Shown: positions 36,143 to 37,760 of the stretch, one piece after another | Position numbering within the stretch: position 1 is the first letter of the stretch | Layout of the letters: the number at the start of each line of letters is the position of its first letter | From: an uncultured Bacteroidales bacterium | Lineage (GTDB): Bacteria; Bacteroidota; Bacteroidia; Bacteroidales; F082 | Length of the DNA stretch: 37,760 bases | NCBI GenBank assembly: GCA_946184615.1 | Contig: CAMHFN010000020.1 | Location: 1-37,760, forward strand | Direction of reading: 5' to 3' | Program-made: the position numbers and the translations under genes | The notes under the pieces: generated by a model | Seen by the model: only the letters and a program-made list of their open reading frames with translations | What the model was told of the DNA's origin: nothing | Database searches by the model: none

Positions 36143-36225
36143 TTTTTAAAAAAAGTTTTTAGGCTATACAATATTAGGCCCTAAGTACCGTTTGATAGGT
36201 GAAAGTTAAATCAAACTGATAGCCT

Positions 36226-36369
36226 ATGACGGATAATGTTACCCTCAAAACTAAAGAACCCATCTTGAAACCAAGTAAATCAGTACTGAACTTTATTTTC
36301 AGCTATGCAGCTTCCTACGATGCAATGAATACTGGGATGCTGGGAATGACAGGGTTCATGAAAAATTAA
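36226..36369 (+). CDS. Small protein downstream of the ECF sigma gene, 47 aa
   Basis: Begins MTDNVTLKTKEPILKPSKSV; the block PSKSVLNFIFSYAASYDA resembles short proteins that often follow ECF sigma genes in Bacteroidota (pattern 'PS-x-x-V/T-L-x-x-I-L-x-F-S'). The frame ends 30 bases before a terminator. Possibly cotranscribed with the sigma gene. Confidence 0.6.
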   Translation: MTDNVTLKTKEPILKPSKSVLNFIFSYAASYDAMNTGMLGMTGFMKN

Positions 36370-36398
36370 AAGTTAAAAGTTAAAAATTAAGAGTTAAA

Positions 36399-36426
36399 GA
36401 CGCGGTGTAGGCTGCGTCTTTTTTTA
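36399..36426 (+). terminator. Terminator after the sigma unit
   Basis: AAAGACGC / GCGTCTTT hairpin with a ten-base loop and seven T's. Confidence 0.85.
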
Positions 36427-36469
36427 TTAATTGTGCGCGATTTTATATTTTAAAATAAATAAGGTTTTG

Positions 36470-36501
36470 TTTGTTTTCCCGAGTTAAAAACACTACCTTT
36501 G
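36470..36501 (+). promoter_or_regulatory. Promoter of the lysine fermentation operon
   Basis: TTTG (36470-36473), 20 bases, TACCTTTG (36494-36501); the start codon is at 36548. Confidence 0.8.
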
Positions 36502-36547
36502 CAGCCTAAATTTTGGTATTCACAACAAATTTCAAACATAATCTATT

Positions 36548-37198
36548 ATGAACAAACAGATTACATTAGAGCAGGCCGTTGAGAAGGTTCACGACGGCAT
36601 GACCATTATGATCGGTGGTTTCCTCGGCGTGGGAAGCCCAGTTCAAATTATCGACGCTTTGGTTGCCAAAGGCGTGAAAGATCTTACCATCATTGCCAAC
36701 GACACCGCTTACGATGAAGTGGCTCACGGCAAACTGGTGACCAACCACCAAGTGAAGAAAGCCATCGTCTCCCACACTGGCACCAACAAGCAAACTGCCC
36801 TCCAGAAGAACGAAGGCACTTTGATCGTGGAATACGTTCCCCAAGGCACCCTCGCAGAGCGCATCCGCGCCTACGGTGCAGGTCTCGGCGGCGTGCTGAC
36901 GCCCACCGGCATGGGCACCATCATGGCTGACGGCAAGCAAGTGGTCAACGTGGACGGTAAGGACTACCTCCTTGAGAAGCCTTTAAAGGCCGACATCGCT
37001 TTCCTGCGCGCCAACATCGTCGACGAATTCGGCAACATGGTATTCCTGGGCACGACCAACAACTTCAACCCGCTGATGGCTACCGCCGCCGACTATGTTG
37101 TCGTCGAAGCCGAGAAGCTGGTTCCCGTTGGCGAAATCAAACCCGAGTGCGTGCATGCTTCTGGCATTTACGTTGACGGGATCTATGTGGAGAAATAA
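36548..37198 (+). CDS. atoD: CoA-transferase subunit A (AtoD/CtfA type), 216 aa
   Basis: Begins MNKQITLEQAVEKVHDGMTI; DGMTIMIGGFLGVGSP fits the family I CoA-transferase signature of alpha subunits, and GLGGVLTPTGMGTIM, KADIAFLRANIVDEFGNMVF and AADYVVVEAEKLV follow the usual order. With kal and kce next, it most likely moves CoA between butyryl-CoA and acetoacetate or acetate in lysine fermentation. The catalytic Glu is on the B subunit, which must lie right of the window. High C at third positions, as in strongly expressed genes. Confidence 0.9.
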   Translation: MNKQITLEQAVEKVHDGMTIMIGGFLGVGSPVQIIDALVAKGVKDLTIIANDTAYDEVAHGKLVTNHQVKKAIVSHTGTNKQTALQKNEGTLIVEYVPQGTLAERIRAYGAGLGGVLTPTGMGTIMADGKQVVNVDGKDYLLEKPLKADIAFLRANIVDEFGNMVFLGTTNNFNPLMATAADYVVVEAEKLVPVGEIKPECVHASGIYVDGIYVEK

Positions 37199-37234
37199 AC
37201 AATTCAACAATTCAACGATCAACAATCAACAACA

Positions 37235-37624
37235 ATGGAATACAGAACAAAGATCAGACTGCGCATGAGCGCAAAGGATGCCCACTACGGTGGCAATTTG
37301 GTTGACGGCGCCCACATGGTTCACCTCTTCGGTGACGTGGCTACCGAACTCTTGATTATGCGCGACGGCGACGAAGGCCTCTTCTGCGCATACGACATGA
37401 TTGAATTCAAGGCCCCTGTCTATGCAGGCGACTTCATCGAAGCCGAAGGCTGGATCGACCGCGAAGGCAACACCTCACGCCACATGATGTTTGAGGCCCG
37501 CAAGGTGGCCGTCGCCCGCCCCGACATTTCACCCTCAGCTGCCGACGAACTGGATGAGCCCATCCTCGTTTGCCGCGCTTCAGGTACCTGTGTGACTCCC
37601 AAAGATTGCCAACGTAAAAAGTAA
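37235..37624 (+). CDS. kal: 3-aminobutyryl-CoA ammonia-lyase Kal, 129 aa
   Basis: Hotdog-fold protein beginning [40 protein letters not shown] and [20 protein letters not shown] are characteristic of Kal, which removes ammonia from L-3-aminobutyryl-CoA to give crotonyl-CoA in lysine fermentation. Position between the CoA-transferase subunit and kce supports this. Short AT-rich direct repeats (CAATTCAACAA) lie in both flanking gaps. Confidence 0.88.
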   Translation: MEYRTKIRLRMSAKDAHYGGNLVDGAHMVHLFGDVATELLIMRDGDEGLFCAYDMIEFKAPVYAGDFIEAEGWIDREGNTSRHMMFEARKVAVARPDISPSAADELDEPILVCRASGTCVTPKDCQRKK

Positions 37625-37696
37625 GTCCGGTTGGATTCAACAATTAAACAATTCAACAATCAACAATTGACTTGCGTCGAATTAAAATTTCAACAA

Positions 37697-37760
37697 ATGG
37701 AAAAGCTGATCATCACTGCCGCCATCTGCGGCGCAGAAGTCACCAAGGAACAGAATCCCA
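37697..37760 (+). CDS. kce: 3-keto-5-aminohexanoate cleavage enzyme Kce (3' end outside)
   Basis: Only the first 21 codons are present, starting MEKLIITAAICGAEVTKEQN; this start is typical of Kce (DUF849), which cleaves 3-keto-5-aminohexanoate with acetyl-CoA. Operon context agrees. Confidence 0.8.
   Translation, partial: MEKLIITAAICGAEVTKEQNP

Overview
The window looks like a Bacteroidota (probably Bacteroidales) chromosome. Nearly every promoter I can place has the phylum-specific -7 element TAnnTTTG with a TTG/TTTG box about 19-20 bases upstream, Shine-Dalgarno sequences are mostly weak, and the chromosomal genes (UvrA, LigA, arginine deiminase, secreted GH2 beta-galactosidase, kal/kce lysine fermentation genes) fit that group. 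Nothing could be searched, so family names rest on motifs and recall.

Bases 1 to about 22060 are an integrated element whose left end lies outside the window. Its right end is a tyrosine integrase (20808-21938, minus strand) ending against tRNA-Arg(UCU) (22061-22134). All other protein genes of the element are on the plus strand. The left part (1-5190) is a tightly overlapping early operon: a repeat protein cut by the window edge, about eight tiny genes (several Cys-rich), a Spo11/Topo VI-A-like Toprim protein of mini-A type, and a 927-residue primase-helicase. Bases 5190-6690 are a control region with three copies of a 16-bp palindrome, two terminators, a DUF4160/DUF2442 pair and an iteron-like field of GTTTCAC/GTGAAAC repeats. 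Bases 6688-10314 carry nuclease-like proteins, a stretch of helically phased A-tracts, a coiled-coil protein, a small P-loop ATPase and a small HTH protein.

A seven-unit 10-bp repeat array in front of a -7 element lacking a -33 box opens the late region (10458-20798). It encodes a 194-residue protein followed by a strong terminator (candidate major capsid protein), about a dozen single-pass membrane proteins, a membrane HExxH protein, a spike with Asp-boxes, a membrane-anchored murein hydrolase and a lipoprotein with a C-terminal membrane anchor (spanin-like). I see no large terminase, portal, tape measure or tail gene. The best reading is a provirus of a tailless, membrane-containing phage, possibly of an undescribed group.

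The most unusual pattern is that three stand-alone genes of the BECR-nuclease/LPD3 'polyvalent toxin' type (6688-7110, 8411-8857, 19505-19915) are each followed by a minus-strand transcription unit running toward the gene's 3' end. Each unit has a Bacteroidota -7 element, a structured body of roughly 90-150 nt whose two ends pair, and (in two cases clearly) a bidirectional terminator built partly from the last codons of the nuclease gene. This may be a protein-RNA conflict system.

From 22061 rightward the sequence is chromosome: tRNA-Arg, an RRM protein, a PatB-type C-S lyase, ligA with a membrane protein, a thioesterase, beta-galactosidase, arginine deiminase, a YbaK/ProX-type deacylase, uvrA, an ECF sigma factor with a small companion gene, and the start of a lysine-fermentation operon (CoA-transferase subunit, kal, kce) cut by the right edge.
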